A stretch of 30,610 bases of DNA from Pirellulaceae bacterium (GCA_022448645.1 JAKVBZ010000062.1:1-30610); one strand, 5' to 3'. Shown: positions 8,511 to 18,700, numbered from the stretch's first letter. The notes: generated from the sequence alone by a model not told the origin. A program made the numbers and translations.

Positions 8511-9119
8511 GTGCTGATTTTTGTACGACAGATTGCCGATTTGCAAACGCAACTTGTTGCACGCTGGCATGAAGAATCCATCGCACACACGTCTATAGGA
8601 TTTTTGCAACTCGTCAGCCAGGAACATGCCTACAACTACCTGCTCTGGCATGAAGAAGATGTTGCCAGGAGTCGCGAAGTTGGCGAGGCACGTATTGCCC
8701 AAGCCAAGAGGGCAATCGACGGCTACAATCAAAAACGGAACGACATGATCGAACAACTCGACGATGCGATCACCCAGCAGTTGGTGGAACGTAAGGTCGA
8801 GACTACCGAAAAAGCTTCCTTAAACACAGAAACCCCAGGTAGCGTTATCGACAGGTTATCGATTTTGTCCTTGCGGATCTATCACCTGGAAGAGCAGACT
8901 CAACGGCCAGACGCTTCGGTTGAACACATCGAGTCGGTCGAGCACAAACTCGCTTTGGCATTGGTTCAGCAAGACGAGCTATCGGTATCGTTAGCGCAAT
9001 TGTTAGAAGATATCTATGCTGGCCGTAAGCGACATCGCACGTACCGGCAGATGAAAATGTACAACGATCCAGCGCTCAATCCGTATTTGTATAAGGCGCG
9101 CCAGCGGCGAGCCGGTTGA
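8511..9119 (+). CDS. DUF4254 domain protein
   Basis: 202 residues, soluble and largely helical, covering the whole DUF4254 domain. Recognisable family segments are the N-terminal LVSQEHAYNYLLWHEEDVAR, the NQKRNDMIEQLDD helix, ETPGSVIDRLSILSLRIYHL (about 108-127) and the C-terminal YRQMKMYNDPALNPYLY. The start is GTG at 8511, fixed by AAAGGGAG 8 nt upstream. The biochemical role of DUF4254 is unknown to me. Genes of this family are often found within LPS or glycan clusters, as here between waaA and a heptosyltransferase, so a part in envelope sugar assembly is inferred. It converges on the GT9 gene with only 4 nt between the stops. Confidence 0.85.
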   Translation: MLIFVRQIADLQTQLVARWHEESIAHTSIGFLQLVSQEHAYNYLLWHEEDVARSREVGEARIAQAKRAIDGYNQKRNDMIEQLDDAITQQLVERKVETTEKASLNTETPGSVIDRLSILSLRIYHLEEQTQRPDASVEHIESVEHKLALALVQQDELSVSLAQLLEDIYAGRKRHRTYRQMKMYNDPALNPYLYKARQRRAG

Positions 9120-9123
9120 TGGG

Positions 9124-10176
9124 CTATGCCGCACGCTTGACAGGTGGTTGCCAGGCCGATTCTTGCAGTACATCGTCGCAGGCTGCGCAGACCATATCGA
9201 CCGAAATAGCCTGCATGGCTTCATTGGTGGCTCGTCGGCGCCGAGTGCTACTGCCATGTTGATAATATGCTTGTACGGCTTTATGGCCATGGCCATAAGG
9301 TCCACTCTTGGCTGCCAGGGTAGTGCCATGCAGGCTGACACAACGAGTCCCCATGGCGACGGCTAGGTGAAGCGGTCCGGAGTCGGTACCCACATAAAGT
9401 CTGGCTTGTTCCACAATCGCTGCCAGTTGAGCGATCGATGTGGGCGGTGCGAGTTGCGCGGCACCATCACTGACAGCCACAATCTGTTCGGCGACAATAC
9501 GTTCGGCGGCGCCCGCCCAGGGAACGACACTCGTCAGATTCCACTTTCTCGCCAAGACCTGAGCAACTTGAGCAAATCGTTCTGGAGACCACATTCGTGA
9601 CGCCCAGCCAGCGCTCGCATTCATGACGACGTACTGGTCGGTTGGTAGGCGACGAGTTGTGGATTGAGAAACCCAGGGGGAAGCTCGCTGGGCCACCTTC
9701 AGATCGAATCGCACCTTGGGTGTCGGTGCGCTAAGTGGTTGCAACAGTTCGAGATAACGATCGACGACGTTCTCTGCGGAACTTTGTACGAGCACATTGT
9801 TCAGTTGTGGGCTCAGTTCGCGACCATTTGGTCGAGCGAATCCGATGCGCGTGGGAGCTCCTGACAACCAACCTAGCAGGGCACTTTTCGTCAGGCCTTG
9901 TGGATCAAGTGCGATATCAAATGCTTTCGATTGCAGACGCTGGCGCCAGTGTAAGACAGCCGGTATCGACCGCAAAACCCTCTTGGGGACGATCATCAAT
10001 TCGTCGAGGGAATGGTGATCTTGCAACACTTGTGCCCCCAACGGTTCAGCGATCCAAGTGATGTGCGCCTTAGGAAATGCATCTCGAAGAGCGTTAAGCA
10101 AGGGGACCGTTTGGATACAGTCCCCCAGATGGCTCAGTCGAGTGATTAGAATGTGTGGAGAGGTGTGGGCTACCAT
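9124..10176 (-). CDS. Glycosyltransferase family 9 (heptosyltransferase)
   Basis: 350 residues from ATG 10176. The frame extends to a TTG at 10203, but that would overlap the end of gmd and adds nine residues without homology. It has a GT-B fold. The N-terminal acceptor domain opens with HILITRLSHLGDCIQTVPLL, the classic GT9 start. The ADP-heptose binding domain contains YVGTDSGPLHLAVAMG, with the Asp near residue 265. It is likely to add L-glycero-D-manno-heptose to the LPS inner core on the cytoplasmic face, closest to heptosyltransferase I (WaaC), though the acceptor cannot be read from sequence. It lies 16 nt downstream of gmd on the same strand and is probably co-transcribed. A second GT9 enzyme of WaaF type sits nearby, which fits sequential addition of two heptoses. 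Confidence 0.85.
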   Translation of the reverse strand: MVAHTSPHILITRLSHLGDCIQTVPLLNALRDAFPKAHITWIAEPLGAQVLQDHHSLDELMIVPKRVLRSIPAVLHWRQRLQSKAFDIALDPQGLTKSALLGWLSGAPTRIGFARPNGRELSPQLNNVLVQSSAENVVDRYLELLQPLSAPTPKVRFDLKVAQRASPWVSQSTTRRLPTDQYVVMNASAGWASRMWSPERFAQVAQVLARKWNLTSVVPWAGAAERIVAEQIVAVSDGAAQLAPPTSIAQLAAIVEQARLYVGTDSGPLHLAVAMGTRCVSLHGTTLAAKSGPYGHGHKAVQAYYQHGSSTRRRRATNEAMQAISVDMVCAACDDVLQESAWQPPVKRAA

Positions 10177-10192
10177 CGACAGAATTCTCGTA

Positions 10193-11770
<1,578 letters not shown>

Positions 11771-11854
11771 GTGAATGAAAACCGCGATGCATCTGAGAAA
11801 AATGACGTTTCTCGCTTTTTTCTTATCCATGAGAGACCTGGCGGCCGACAATGA
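11771..11854 (+). CDS. Possible 27-residue leader ORF ahead of waaF
   Basis: GTG at 11771 lies 8 nt after GGGAGGT (11756-11762), one of the best ribosome binding sites in the window. The peptide is short and charged (VNENRDASEKNDV, then SRFFLIHERPGGRQ). Its TGA overlaps the ATG of the next small ORF as ATGA. No homology is known to me. It may be a translated leader that delivers ribosomes to waaF, or a chance frame. Confidence 0.3.
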   Translation: MNENRDASEKNDVSRFFLIHERPGGRQ

Positions 11855-11949
11855 TGTCGAACTCTTCTCACAATGGCGATGGCAAATGGTTTGCCGCCAT
11901 AGGATTAATGTTTGCGAACAAGCGAGATTCCTGCCGCCGGAGCTTTTGA
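11851..11949 (+). CDS. Possible 32-residue ORF coupled to waaF
   Basis: It begins inside the stop of the preceding small ORF (ATGA) and ends as TGATG, sharing bases with the ATG of waaF. The peptide has a short hydrophobic centre (KWFAAIGLMFANK) and a basic end (RDSCRRSF). Nothing identifies a function. The double overlap is what makes it worth listing. Confidence 0.3.
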   Translation: MMSNSSHNGDGKWFAAIGLMFANKRDSCRRSF

Positions 11950-13034
11950 TGATGCCTAGCAGGCCAGCAGATCCATGCATGCGGGTGGGTATCGTGCTTC
12001 CCAATTGGATTGGCGACGTCGTGATGGCAACACCAGCATTGCGCGCAATCCGGAAGCGATTCGGTTCTCAGGCGACCTACGTAGGCATTATGAAACCGTA
12101 TGTAGCGCCCGTCTTGGACGGTCTGTCCTGGTTCGATGATGTGGTCTTTTATGATTCCCAGTCTGTAGATCGTCAGCACCACCTTCGTGAAGTCTCGGCA
12201 ACCTTGCGTCATCGCCAACTCGACTGGATATTTCTGTTTCCCAATTCTTTCCGCACTGGGCTGATGGCCCGCTTATCGGGAGCGCGACGTCGAGTCGGCT
12301 ATGCGCGCAGCGGACGTGGCATGCTGTTGACCGATAGACTAGTTCCTCTTCGACGCCGCTGGCAATGCGAGCCGATGTCGGCCATTGACTACTACTTGGA
12401 ATTGGCCTATGCGAGCGGTTGTTCTGCTGAATCCCCACAGCTGGAATTGGAGACCAGTTCCAGTGATGAACGGCGAGCTGACGTGGTGTGGGAGCGTTAC
12501 CGATTAGATCAGGCGGCTGGTGTCGTGGCCTTGAATACGGGTGGCGCTTATGGAGCTGCCAAAGTGTGGCCGGCCGAATATTTTGCCGAGCTTGGACGGC
12601 GGATTGCAGAGACTACCGATTGGTCTGTACTCGTGATGTGTGGGCCATCCGAACGAGGGCAGGCTGACGAAATTGTGTGGCGCGCCAACCACCCCCAGGT
12701 TCACAGCCTCGCAAAAGAGGACGTGGCGATTGGTCTCACCAAAGCGTGTATTCGTCGGAGTCAATTGTTGGTGACCACCGACAGTGGACCGCGACACTTT
12801 GCTGCGGCATTCTCCGTGCCCAGCATCGCAATCTTTGGTCCCACCGATTCTCGTTGGAGCATGAACTATCACTCCAACGAAGTACAAGTCTTGCACGAAG
12901 TTCCTTGCCGTCCGTGCGGACGACGTACATGTCCTCAGTTTCACCACTTGTGCATGCGAGGGTTGTCTGTGGAAAGTGTTTTCGCAGCGGTCCAACAGCA
13001 ATCGGATCAGTACTCACGACGGACGGCAGCCTAG
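11949..13034 (+). CDS. waaF: Heptosyltransferase II (GT9)
   Basis: 361 residues. The open frame reaches back to an ATG at 11775, but the extra 58 residues do not look like the family. CGGAG ends 6 nt before the ATG at 11949, and the GT9 opening MRVGIVLPNWIGDVVMATPA starts at residue 11. The donor domain has NTGGAYGAAKVWP and TTDSGPRHFAAAF (Asp near 278). The Cys-rich end CRPCGRRTCP with a following HHLCM (about 320-336) is characteristic of WaaF, which adds the second heptose of the inner core from ADP-heptose. ATG 11952 or 11979 are possible alternative starts. hldE, which makes the donor, follows on the same strand about 220 nt on. Confidence 0.87.
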   Translation: MMPSRPADPCMRVGIVLPNWIGDVVMATPALRAIRKRFGSQATYVGIMKPYVAPVLDGLSWFDDVVFYDSQSVDRQHHLREVSATLRHRQLDWIFLFPNSFRTGLMARLSGARRRVGYARSGRGMLLTDRLVPLRRRWQCEPMSAIDYYLELAYASGCSAESPQLELETSSSDERRADVVWERYRLDQAAGVVALNTGGAYGAAKVWPAEYFAELGRRIAETTDWSVLVMCGPSERGQADEIVWRANHPQVHSLAKEDVAIGLTKACIRRSQLLVTTDSGPRHFAAAFSVPSIAIFGPTDSRWSMNYHSNEVQVLHEVPCRPCGRRTCPQFHHLCMRGLSVESVFAAVQQQSDQYSRRTAA

Positions 13035-13120
13035 AGGGGGTTCATTCGTATGGGTCGAACCGAGGTCACATAACTTGTCGCAAACAGCGCAAATGCTTTG
13101 AGTTGATTAGAGATGATGTT

Positions 13121-13203
13121 TGTCATTCTGAGCGTAGCCAAGTATCGCAGTGCGACGTGCTGGCACCGAGATTTATCGAGCGTTGTGCTTCTTCAGAATG
13201 ACA
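13121..13203. repeat. Palindromic repeat element, 11-bp terminal inverted repeats
   Basis: TGTCATTCTGA (13121-13131) and TCAGAATGACA (13193-13203) are perfect inverted repeats bounding 83 bp. The left end continues AGCGTAGCCAAG. It resembles a palindromic intergenic repeat beginning TGTCATTCTGAGCG-AGC-AAG that I know from many environmental bacterial genomes. No transposase is nearby and no target duplication is visible. It sits 51 bp before the hldE start. Confidence 0.6.
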
Positions 13204-13254
13204 CCAGCCCAAGGGAACAAAGATCCGGCAACAGCCTTTGAAGAAGCAGAAAAC

Positions 13255-14748
13255 ATGTCAAATAAAACGACACAAGACCTGTTGCAAGTTTATGACGGAT
13301 TGGAGTCATCCGACATTCTGGTGTTGGGAGACTTAATTTTAGATCGTTATACCTGGGGAAACGCCGAGCGGATAAGTCAGGAAGCTCCCATTCTTGTGCT
13401 TCACGCGGACCAACAAGAAACCAAGTTGGGCGGCGCTGCGAACGTTTGTCAGCTAGTAAGGGGGTTACAGGCACAGGTTTGTTGTGCTGGGGTGACCGGT
13501 GATGATGTGGCTGGTCAGACGCTGAGCGAAATGTTGCAAGCTGCAGGTGTGCAGACAGACCTTGTCTTAATCGACTCCGCACGGCCGACGACCATCAAAG
13601 AACGATTTGTCGGACGGGCTGCGGGACGACATCCGAATCAAATCTTGCGAGTCGATCACGAACTTTCGGATGGCCTCGATCCGATAATCGAGGCCAAGTT
13701 CATTGCCATGCTGGAACAAAAAATTCCCCAACATCAGGTCCTGTTGATCTCAGACTATGGGAAAGGGGTATGCACTCCAGCCGTTCTGCAGGCCGCTATT
13801 CGAGTCGCTAAAGTTGCTGGAGTCCAAGTCCTTGTCGATCCAGCACGTGGTGCGGACTATCAGTCCTATCGTGGAGCGACGTTGATGAAGCCTAATCGTA
13901 CAGAAGTACAGCAAGCGACCGGTGTGACAGTCCAACATCCGCAAGACGCCTGCTCTGCAGGTCACCAATTGTGTTCGCAACTTGATGTGGACTACGCCAT
14001 CGTGACGCTGGACCGTGACGGTATGGTGATTGTGGACCGCCATGGTCAAAGCGAATTTGTAACGACCACAGCCCGGTCTGTCTACGATATCACTGGTGCG
14101 GGAGATATGGCACTTGCCATGCTGGGAGTGGCCTTAGGTGGAGGTGCGCTACCGGTGGAGGCTGCGCGATTGGCAAACGTCGCCGCCGGATTGGAGGTTG
14201 AGCGCATGGGAGTCTGTGTCATCCATCCGGCGGAAATCAGAGATCAATTGGCGGATCACCGTGTTGGTAGTTCCAAGATCGTCAGTTGTGAACAGGCTGC
14301 GAAAATGGCTGCTGAACAACGACGATTAGGACGACGGGTCGTTTTCACTAACGGTTGCTTTGACTTGTTGCACGCAGGTCACGTGGTGAGCCTTTCTGAA
14401 GCTGCGTCTTATGGTGATCTGTTGGTCGTGGGTATGAACAGCGATGCCAGTGTGCGGCGACTGAAAGGCGAGCAGCGTCCCGTGATCGATCAAGCTGATC
14501 GAGCGTCACTACTCGCTGCATTGGAATGTGTCGATTTGGTCGTACCTTTTGATGATGACACTCCGCATAAGTTATTGGAGACCATACAGCCCGATGTTCT
14601 TGTCAAAGGTGGCAGTTACACTACAGAACAGGTTGTGGGGCACGAAGTAGTAAAGGCTTATGGTGGCCAAATTGTTGTGACAAATCTCTTACAAGGTGTT
14701 TCGACCACCGATCTGGTTCGCCGCATCCAAGTCGCCAAGGCGGCCTAA
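13255..14748 (+). CDS. hldE: Bifunctional heptose-7-P kinase / heptose-1-P adenylyltransferase
   Basis: 497 residues from ATG 13255. The frame stays open to 13150, but upstream codons run through the repeat element and the homologous part starts after MSNKTTQDLLQVYD. The N-terminal PfkB-type kinase domain shows VLGDLILDRYTWG (about 23-35), KLGGAANV and the catalytic GAGD (281-284, Asp284). The C-terminal nucleotidyltransferase has TNGCFDLLHAGHV with HAGH at 373-376 and VKGGSY further on. Together they make ADP-D-glycero-D-manno-heptose from heptose 7-phosphate (with GmhB, not in the window), the donor for the two GT9 enzymes upstream. E. coli HldE is 477 residues. The ribosome binding site is modest (GAAG). 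A palindromic repeat lies 51 bp upstream and could affect expression. Confidence 0.93.
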   Translation: MSNKTTQDLLQVYDGLESSDILVLGDLILDRYTWGNAERISQEAPILVLHADQQETKLGGAANVCQLVRGLQAQVCCAGVTGDDVAGQTLSEMLQAAGVQTDLVLIDSARPTTIKERFVGRAAGRHPNQILRVDHELSDGLDPIIEAKFIAMLEQKIPQHQVLLISDYGKGVCTPAVLQAAIRVAKVAGVQVLVDPARGADYQSYRGATLMKPNRTEVQQATGVTVQHPQDACSAGHQLCSQLDVDYAIVTLDRDGMVIVDRHGQSEFVTTTARSVYDITGAGDMALAMLGVALGGGALPVEAARLANVAAGLEVERMGVCVIHPAEIRDQLADHRVGSSKIVSCEQAAKMAAEQRRLGRRVVFTNGCFDLLHAGHVVSLSEAASYGDLLVVGMNSDASVRRLKGEQRPVIDQADRASLLAALECVDLVVPFDDDTPHKLLETIQPDVLVKGGSYTTEQVVGHEVVKAYGGQIVVTNLLQGVSTTDLVRRIQVAKAA

Positions 14749-14972
14749 TCGTGTGGCTCGCGCGGGAGACGTGGTCAGCTTCTCAGTTTTTAGTGCTTAG
14801 GTTGCATTAGCGAGACCCACGAATTGTACGGCATGGCCATCGTTCTGGTTTCCGTGTTTAGATTTCAGGCCTTAAAGCAACGTTCGCTCGAGATGCGGAC
14901 ACTGAACACTCCAATCCGAACACTTTTCCCGAGTCATTATGGATGTCACCTAGCGCAGTAGGCAAAGTACCC

Positions 14973-14981
14973 TGCTATAAT
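14973..14981 (+). promoter_or_regulatory. Extended -10 promoter TGCTATAAT
   Basis: A perfect TATAAT (14976-14981) with the extended TG one base upstream; no good -35 is seen 16-18 bp before it. Transcription would start near 14988, just ahead of the small membrane protein gene. The surrounding AT-rich stretch supports it. Confidence 0.6.
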
Positions 14982-15001
14982 AATTAACGAGTTGATCACA
15001 T

Positions 15002-15262
15002 ATGTCATCCGTGATTCTCCCACGCCCGTTTATAGCCGTATTCGAAAGCACTCATCATATGAATACATCCCATGATTCCGGCTCCCCCACTGACTCCTCA
15101 CAAGCTTCTTCCTGGCAAGATATGTTCGACGACGAAACTCGACGCGAATTAATCGAAGCTGATCGTGAAGCCTGGAAAGCTGTTGTTACCGTACTCATGA
15201 CGATCGTGATTATCGGTTTGTGCCTCGGTTTTCTGGGTGCCGCCATGAGTGTTTGGCTGTAG
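15002..15262 (+). CDS. Small single-pass membrane protein
   Basis: 86 residues from ATG 15002, or 67 if translation starts at ATG 15059 (MNTSHDSGSPTDSSQ); neither has a strong ribosome binding site. A polar, Ser/Thr-rich and then acidic helix (WQDMFDDETRRELIEADREAWKA) leads into one C-terminal helix (VVTVLMTIVIIGLCLGFLGAAMSVWL) that runs to the end, so it looks tail-anchored. A TATAAT extended -10 box lies 21 bp upstream of the first ATG, giving a very short leader. I do not recognise the family. It stands alone between hldE and nrdJ. Confidence 0.6.
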   Translation: MSSVILPRPFIAVFESTHHMNTSHDSGSPTDSSQASSWQDMFDDETRRELIEADREAWKAVVTVLMTIVIIGLCLGFLGAAMSVWL

Positions 15263-15536
15263 AGGAACGAATGGCTCTCTCTGTGGGCCCCTCTTTTCGT
15301 TTCCAGAACTGAGCAAAGCGCATTCGTTTTGTGCAACTCGTGACTGTGGCTTATGTTAAGGCTTCTTAACAGAAATTCTCGCAGCGTGGGGTGTTGACGC
15401 CCGTACCACCATCGCTATGCTAACGAATCGACGCCGATTCATAATAAATGATTTAAGTTGTTTGTTATCAACGACTTAAAAAAATTTGAAAAGCGTCATT
15501 GACGCTGGTCTGCAAATCATTAAACTTTGCCCTCGC

Positions 15537-15583
15537 GTACTAAATGTTGTGGTTCTCAACAACGGCGGTACAATATATTGGGT
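15537..15583 (+). promoter_or_regulatory. Paired NrdR-like operator boxes
   Basis: Box 1 is GTACTAAATGTTGTGG (15537-15552) and box 2 is GTACAATATATTGGGT (15568-15583). Against the NrdR consensus acaCwAtATaTwGtgt they match 11 and 13 of 16 positions and keep all the strongly conserved ones. The boxes start exactly 31 bp apart, three helical turns, as in known NrdR-controlled promoters. NrdR represses ribonucleotide reductase genes when dATP is high, so this site probably controls nrdJ. The nrdR gene itself is not in the window. Confidence 0.75.
15547..15574 (+). promoter_or_regulatory. Probable nrdJ promoter inside the NrdR boxes
   Basis: TTGTGG (15547-15552) and TACAAT (15569-15574) are 16 bp apart, and each overlaps one NrdR box, so bound NrdR would block RNA polymerase. 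Transcription would start near 15581 and give a leader of about 170 nt. A second, weaker possibility is TAGACA (15660-15665) with TATACG (15682-15687), which would lie beyond the terminator. Confidence 0.5.
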
Positions 15584-15627
15584 ATTTTCTGGTTACATTC
15601 TCTTTTAGAGGGAATTTAGACCGAAAG

Positions 15628-15656
15628 CTGCGTCTCGCAGAATTTTTTCTATTTTT
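15628..15656 (+). terminator. Intrinsic terminator within the nrdJ leader
   Basis: CTGCG-TCT-CGCAG forms a tight 5-bp GC stem followed by AATTTTTTCTATTTTTT. This is the most canonical terminator in the window. It lies between the NrdR-type promoter and the nrdJ start codon, so it could be an attenuator, or could end a short RNA of about 75 nt. Confidence 0.6.
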
Positions 15657-15672
15657 TGCTAGACAAGGCGGT

Positions 15673-15720
15673 GGAAGTGTGTATACGTATGTATACGTAA
15701 TTATACTTCCTCAAGGAAGT
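15673..15720 (+). promoter_or_regulatory. Two mutually exclusive leader hairpins before nrdJ
   Basis: GGAAGT at 15673, ACTTCC at 15705 and GGAAGT at 15715 allow two exclusive folds. One is a long hairpin, 15673-15710: GGAAGTGT with ATACTTCC, capped by GTATAC/GTATAC. The other is a compact 6-bp hairpin, 15705-15720, with a TCAA loop. Inside the first is a tandem repeat GTATACGTAT-GTATACGTAA (15681-15700), which may instead be a DNA operator. The AGAAGGAG ribosome binding site follows at 15735-15742. Confidence 0.5.
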
Positions 15721-15749
15721 AGTTTCTCAAATTCAGAAGGAGCTGATTC

Positions 15750-18700
15750 ATGGCTACCATCGATGTCGAGCATTCTGTGGCCGGTTCAAATCGCGAATTG
15801 AGCAGTGATGGTACGTCACAAGGTACTGGTTCAAGACCTGTTCCTCGCGAGAATTCCGTTGGATTGCGAGTCCAGCCGACATTTTGTCCCGAGGAAGTCA
15901 AGGATCCATTCGACACGGTGGACTGGGACTTGCGGAGTGCTGCGATTAAAGATGAGTCGGGGGATGTGCTTTTTGAACAGGAAAACTGCGAAATCCCCAG
16001 TTCCTGGAGTCAGCTGGCGACCAACGTGGTAGTCAGCAAGTATTTCTACGGCGAAATCGGTACCGAAGAGCGTGAGTCAAGCGTCCGGCAGCTCATTCAT
16101 AGGGTATCCCGTACGGTTGCCGATTGGGGCATTGAGGATGGTTACTTTGCCTCTGTTGAGGATGGAGAACGCTTTTATCGCGATTTGTCATGGTTGTGCC
16201 TGCATCAACATGGCGCATTTAATTCGCCCGTATGGTTCAACGTGGGCCTGTTTCCCCAGTACGGAGTCCGCGGCGACAAGTGCAATTGGTACTGGAACGA
16301 AACGTCCCAATCCGTTTTCCAACCCGAAAATCCATATGAATTTCCGCAAGCTTCGGCCTGCTTTATTCAGAGTGTCGACGACAACATGGAAGACATCATG
16401 CGGTTGGCGACCAGCGAGGCAATGCTGTTTAAGTTTGGTTCGGGTACTGGTACAGACTTGTCGACGGTCCGCAGCCATCGCGAAAAACTGTCTGGTGGCG
16501 GACGGCCTTCTGGCCCGCTTTCTTTTATGCGTGTCTATGACCAAATTGCTGCGGTTGTCAAATCCGGTGGCAAGACTCGCCGAGCCGCTAAGATGCAGTC
16601 ACTCAAGGTTTGGCATCCAGATATTATGGAATTCATTGAGTGCAAGTGGAAGGAAGAGCAAAAGGCACACACACTGATTGCCAGTGGCAAGTATGAGGCG
16701 AACTTCAACGGTGAAGCGTACAGTTCCATCTTGTTTCAAAATGCCAACTTGTCAGTGCGGTTGACCGATGACTATATGCAGGCGGTCGAGCAGGATGCCC
16801 CTTGGACAACCCATTGGGTGACTCAGTCGCATCAACCCGGTCCGGATTACGCTGCCCGTGAGTTGCTGGACCGGATGGCCGAATGTGCTTGGCACTGTGG
16901 TGATCCAGGTGTGCAGTACGATTCGACCATCAATCACTGGAACACCTGTCCTAATTCGGGACGCATTAATGCCAGCAATCCGTGCAGCGAGTACATGTTC
17001 TTGGATGACACGGCTTGTAACTTGGCAAGCATCAACCTGATGAAGTTCCGTCGAGAAGACGGTACGTTTGATGTTGAGCGATTCCGAGCGGCTTGCCGAA
17101 TTTTCTTTGTGGCTCAGGAAATCCTTGTCGATCATGCCAGCTATCCAACCGATCGCATTGCCGAAAATAGTCATCTATATAGGCCATTGGGACTTGGCTA
17201 CTCCAACCTGGGAAGCTTGGTCATGTCGAGTGGAGCGGCTTACGATTCAGACGAGGCTCGAGGTATCTGCGGCGCATTGACAGCTCTGCTGCACGGTGAA
17301 GCCAATCGTACGAGTGCTGAGTTGGCTGCTGCTGTCGGGCCATTTGCTCGTTACGATGCTAACCGCGAGCCTATGTTGAACGTCATGCAGATGCATCGAG
17401 ATGCCGTTGAGAAGGTTGATGATGCTTGCCCAGATTACTTGAAAAATTCTGCTCGACGTTTGTGGGACGAAGTACTGCATCAAGGACGCAAGTATGGATT
17501 CCGCAATGCTCAGTCGACTGTTTTGGCCCCCACTGGGACCATCAGCTTCATGATGGACTGTGACACGACAGGTATCGAACCCGACATAGCGTTGGTCAAG
17601 TTCAAGCAGTTGGCAGGTGGCGGCATGCTGAAGATCGTCAACCAAACCGTGCCGCTGGCCTTGAAAACGCTAGGTTATGACGAACCGCAAACCGATGCCA
17701 TCACACAGCACATCGATGAAAATAACACCATTGAAGGTGCACCTGGAGTGTTGGATGAACACCTGGGTGTATTTGACTGTGCTTTCAAACCTGCCAATGG
17801 TCAGCGCAGTATCGATTGGCGAGCCCACGTGAAAATGATGGGGGCCGCTCAGCCGTTCCTGTCTGGAGCGATTTCCAAGACGGTCAATATGCCGAGTGAC
17901 ACGACTCCGGAAGATATTGCCGATGCATATCGGTGGGGTTGGAAATTGGGATTGAAGGCGCTGGCTATTTACCGGGATGGCTCCAAACAGAGTCAGCCTC
18001 TGTCCACCACCACAGAAGGGGAGCGACAAGCTGGCCAAAAAGATGCCAAAGCTGCACGGCCTCGCCGAGAACGTCTGGAAGACACTCGGCAATCAAAGAC
18101 GCACAAATTCAACGTTGCCGGGCATGAAGGCTATATCACTGTCGGACTTTATCCCGACGGTAGACCGGGCGAGCTGTTCATCACCATGGCCAAGGAAGGA
18201 AGTACGGTTGGCGGTCTGATGGATTGCTTTGGCACCGCAATCTCCATGAGCCTACAGTATGGTGTACCACTGGAAGTATTGGTAAATAAGTTTTCTCATA
18301 CTCGTTTCGAGCCTATGGGACACACGACCAATACTGATATTCGCATTGCCAAGAGTGTTGTGGATTACATCTTCCGTTGGCTGGGGAATACCTACATTCC
18401 GGGTTTCCGGGAAGTTCAACAAGGCACTTTGCCAGCCGAAAGCAAGAGTGGCAGTAGCGAAAATGGTGCGAGTGTGGCTAGTCAGGATGGTGCGACACCA
18501 TCGACGGATGCTTCCAATGGTTCGACAAATGGCCAACCATCACAAGCCTCTGCCAGCCGGAACGGTCACTCGCAGAATGGGTCCTCGACAGGATCCACCG
18601 CCGATTCGTCCACCGCGATGGCCGCAGGAACGGCGACTTCTGTTGTTGATGCACAACAGTTAGAACAGGCAGGTGCCGTCATGACAGTGGATGCTGTCGA

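Larger units (their letters stand above)
15263..15749. promoter_or_regulatory. Long structured regulatory region ahead of nrdJ
   Basis: 487 bp without a gene. Besides the NrdR boxes, promoter, terminator and leader hairpins listed separately, it holds several compact stems. These are GTTAAG/CTTAAC with a 4-nt loop (15355-15370), an 11-bp stem with one G-U pair at 15452-15480 next to a run of seven A, and AGCGTC/GACGCT with a 3-nt loop (15492-15506). The region is visibly AT-richer than its surroundings. I looked for a cobalamin-riboswitch B12 box and did not see one. Confidence 0.55.

Noticed and set aside
11775..11948. 58-residue N-terminal extension of waaF
   Set aside because: The extension shows no GT9 features, and a strong ribosome binding site places the start at 11949; the family opening MRVGIVLPNWIGD follows ten residues later.
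13150..13254. N-terminal extension of hldE
   Set aside because: It runs through the 13121-13203 palindromic repeat and has no homology to HldE.
15263..15749. Cobalamin riboswitch ahead of the B12-dependent nrdJ
   Set aside because: No B12-box-like sequence or matching stem arrangement could be found; the structure present is better described as NrdR boxes plus a terminator and hairpins.
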